A stretch of 5,346 nucleotides of DNA from Chloroflexi bacterium RBG_16_68_14 (lineage in GTDB: Bacteria > Chloroflexota > Dehalococcoidia > DSTF01 > RBG-16-68-14). How positions within the stretch are numbered: the first letter of the stretch is position 1; every line of letters begins with the position of its first letter. The stretch is from positions 11,766 to 17,111 of the forward strand of contig MGOB01000032.1 of NCBI GenBank assembly GCA_001796995.1. Reading direction: 5' to 3'. Below the pieces are notes generated by a model. That model did not search any database and was not told where the DNA came from. It saw only the letters and a list, made by a program, of their open reading frames with translations. Position numbers and translations under genes: made by a program. This document shows positions 4,662 through 5,346 of this stretch, one piece after another.

Positions 4662-5346
4662 TCAAAACCCCCAGCCGTAGAGGCGCTTCGCCTCCTCCTT
4701 GAGCTGGGGCCGGCAGTCCGGGTGGGCGACGGCCAGCAGCTCGCCGATGCGCCCGCGCAGGGTCTTGCCCCGCAGGGTAGCGATGCCCCACTCCGTCACC
4801 ACGTAGTCGACGGCGCTGCGCGGCACCGTCACCGGCGCCCCCTCGTCCAGCGCGGCCACGATGCGCGAGCGCCGCTCACCGTCGCCGATATAGGACGAGG
4901 GCAGGACGACGACGCTGCGGCCCTCGTCTGAGTGGGCGGCGGCGACGGCGAAGGCGGTCTGGCCGCCGGGGCCGGTGAAGGGCCAGGGGCCGATCGCCTC
5001 GGCGTTCACCTGGCCGGTGAGGTCCACCTGCATGGCGTTGTTCACCCCGACAAGTCGGGGCTCGCGGGCGAGCACGTCCAGGTCGTCGGTGTAGGTGAAG
5101 TCGTACAGCTCGAAGGCGGGGTTGCCGTCGATGCGCTCCAGCTCCTCGCGCGGGATGAGGGCGATGCCGGTGGCGACCACCTTGCCCGGATGCGTACCCT
5201 TGCGCCGGCCGGTGACCACCCCGGCGTCCACCAGGTCGACGACGCCACCGGACAGCAGCTCGGTGTGAATGCCCAGGTCGTGCCGGTGCGCGAGGTAGGG
5301 CGCCAGGGCCGCTGAGATGGCGCCGGTGCCGATCTGCACCGTGTCG
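4662..5346 (-). CDS. Acetyl-CoA hydrolase / 4-hydroxybutyrate-type CoA-transferase, C-terminal part
   Basis: About 228 residues are visible, and the N-terminal half lies beyond the right edge; family members are usually about 430 residues. The fragment opens with DTVQIGTGAISAALA, then DLGIHTELLSGG. The Glu of IHTE (codon 5259-5261) is at the position I believe is the covalent CoA-ester glutamate of this family. Next come RLVGVNNAMQVDLTGQVNAEAIG, a GPGGQ loop, a VDYVVTEWGIATLRG block and a final AHPDCRPQL block, all typical of the AcetylCoA_hyd_C domain. After GGQ the family usually has [VL]-D-F, whereas here it is TAF. The enzyme moves CoA between short acyl chains and acetate or similar acids, or hydrolyses the thioester; the substrate cannot be told. 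It ends just before the double-hairpin element and precedes the dehydrogenase gene. A GTG at 5339 is internal and not the start. Confidence 0.94.
   Translation of the reverse strand, partial: DTVQIGTGAISAALAPYLAHRHDLGIHTELLSGGVVDLVDAGVVTGRRKGTHPGKVVATGIALIPREELERIDGNPAFELYDFTYTDDLDVLAREPRLVGVNNAMQVDLTGQVNAEAIGPWPFTGPGGQTAFAVAAAHSDEGRSVVVLPSSYIGDGERRSRIVAALDEGAPVTVPRSAVDYVVTEWGIATLRGKTLRGRIGELLAVAHPDCRPQLKEEAKRLYGWGF
5045..5060. repeat. Palindrome CCCCGAC-AA-GTCGGGG, copy inside the CoA-transferase gene
   Basis: This is identical to 3322-3337. On the coding strand it falls within codons for PRLVGV, just before the conserved VNNAMQVDLTGQV stretch. The family spacing around it looks normal, so it adds no extra residues that I can see. 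Confidence 0.6.

Noticed and set aside
1..5346. CRISPR array, insertion sequence or toxin-antitoxin pair
   Set aside because: No regularly spaced direct repeats, no transposase motifs with terminal repeats and no paired small genes were found on either strand.

Overview
The window holds five protein-coding genes, all on the minus strand, in GC-rich DNA. Read in the direction of transcription (right to left) they are: the C-terminal part of a family I CoA-transferase / acetyl-CoA hydrolase (running off the right edge); a short-chain dehydrogenase of the MFE-2 / HSD17B4 3-hydroxyacyl-CoA dehydrogenase type; a 409-residue ferritin-like protein; a 145-residue SCP2-like protein; and a 291-residue double hot-dog MaoC-type protein. 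The gene mix and the intergenic repeat types suggest a free-living high-GC bacterium that degrades lipids, acyl-CoAs or steroids. A Chloroflexota (Dehalococcoidia-like) source is my best guess, but it rests on general resemblance only.

Layout: 1-147 is repeat-rich spacer; 148-1023 MaoC-like gene; 1024-1394 spacer dense with hairpins; 1395-1832 SCP2-like gene; 1848-3077 ferritin-like gene, 15 bases upstream of the SCP2-like gene and probably co-transcribed with it; 3078-3558 spacer with a candidate promoter, a palindrome, an orphan terminator-like hairpin facing the plus strand and a GTCACCCTGAG-type repeat; 3559-4482 dehydrogenase; 4483-4661 spacer with a candidate promoter and a double-hairpin element; 4662-5346 CoA-transferase (partial). 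Each of the four complete genes has a purine-rich ribosome binding site 6-10 bases from its chosen ATG.

Functionally, the dehydrogenase, double hot-dog and SCP2-like proteins match, as separate genes, the three modules of eukaryotic peroxisomal multifunctional enzyme type 2. With a CoA-transferase alongside, the most economical reading is a beta-oxidation-like acyl-CoA pathway; the substrate cannot be read from the sequence. Two proteins carry altered active sites: the hot-dog protein lacks a complete hydratase-2 motif in either half, and the ferritin-like protein lacks the usual glutamate of both ExxH motifs.

The other notable content is between the genes: two copies of a compact double-hairpin element whose stems differ in sequence but stay perfectly paired while loops and order are kept, and a 16-base palindrome found once in a spacer and once inside conserved CoA-transferase codons. 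I saw no tRNA, rRNA, CRISPR array, insertion sequence or phage gene.
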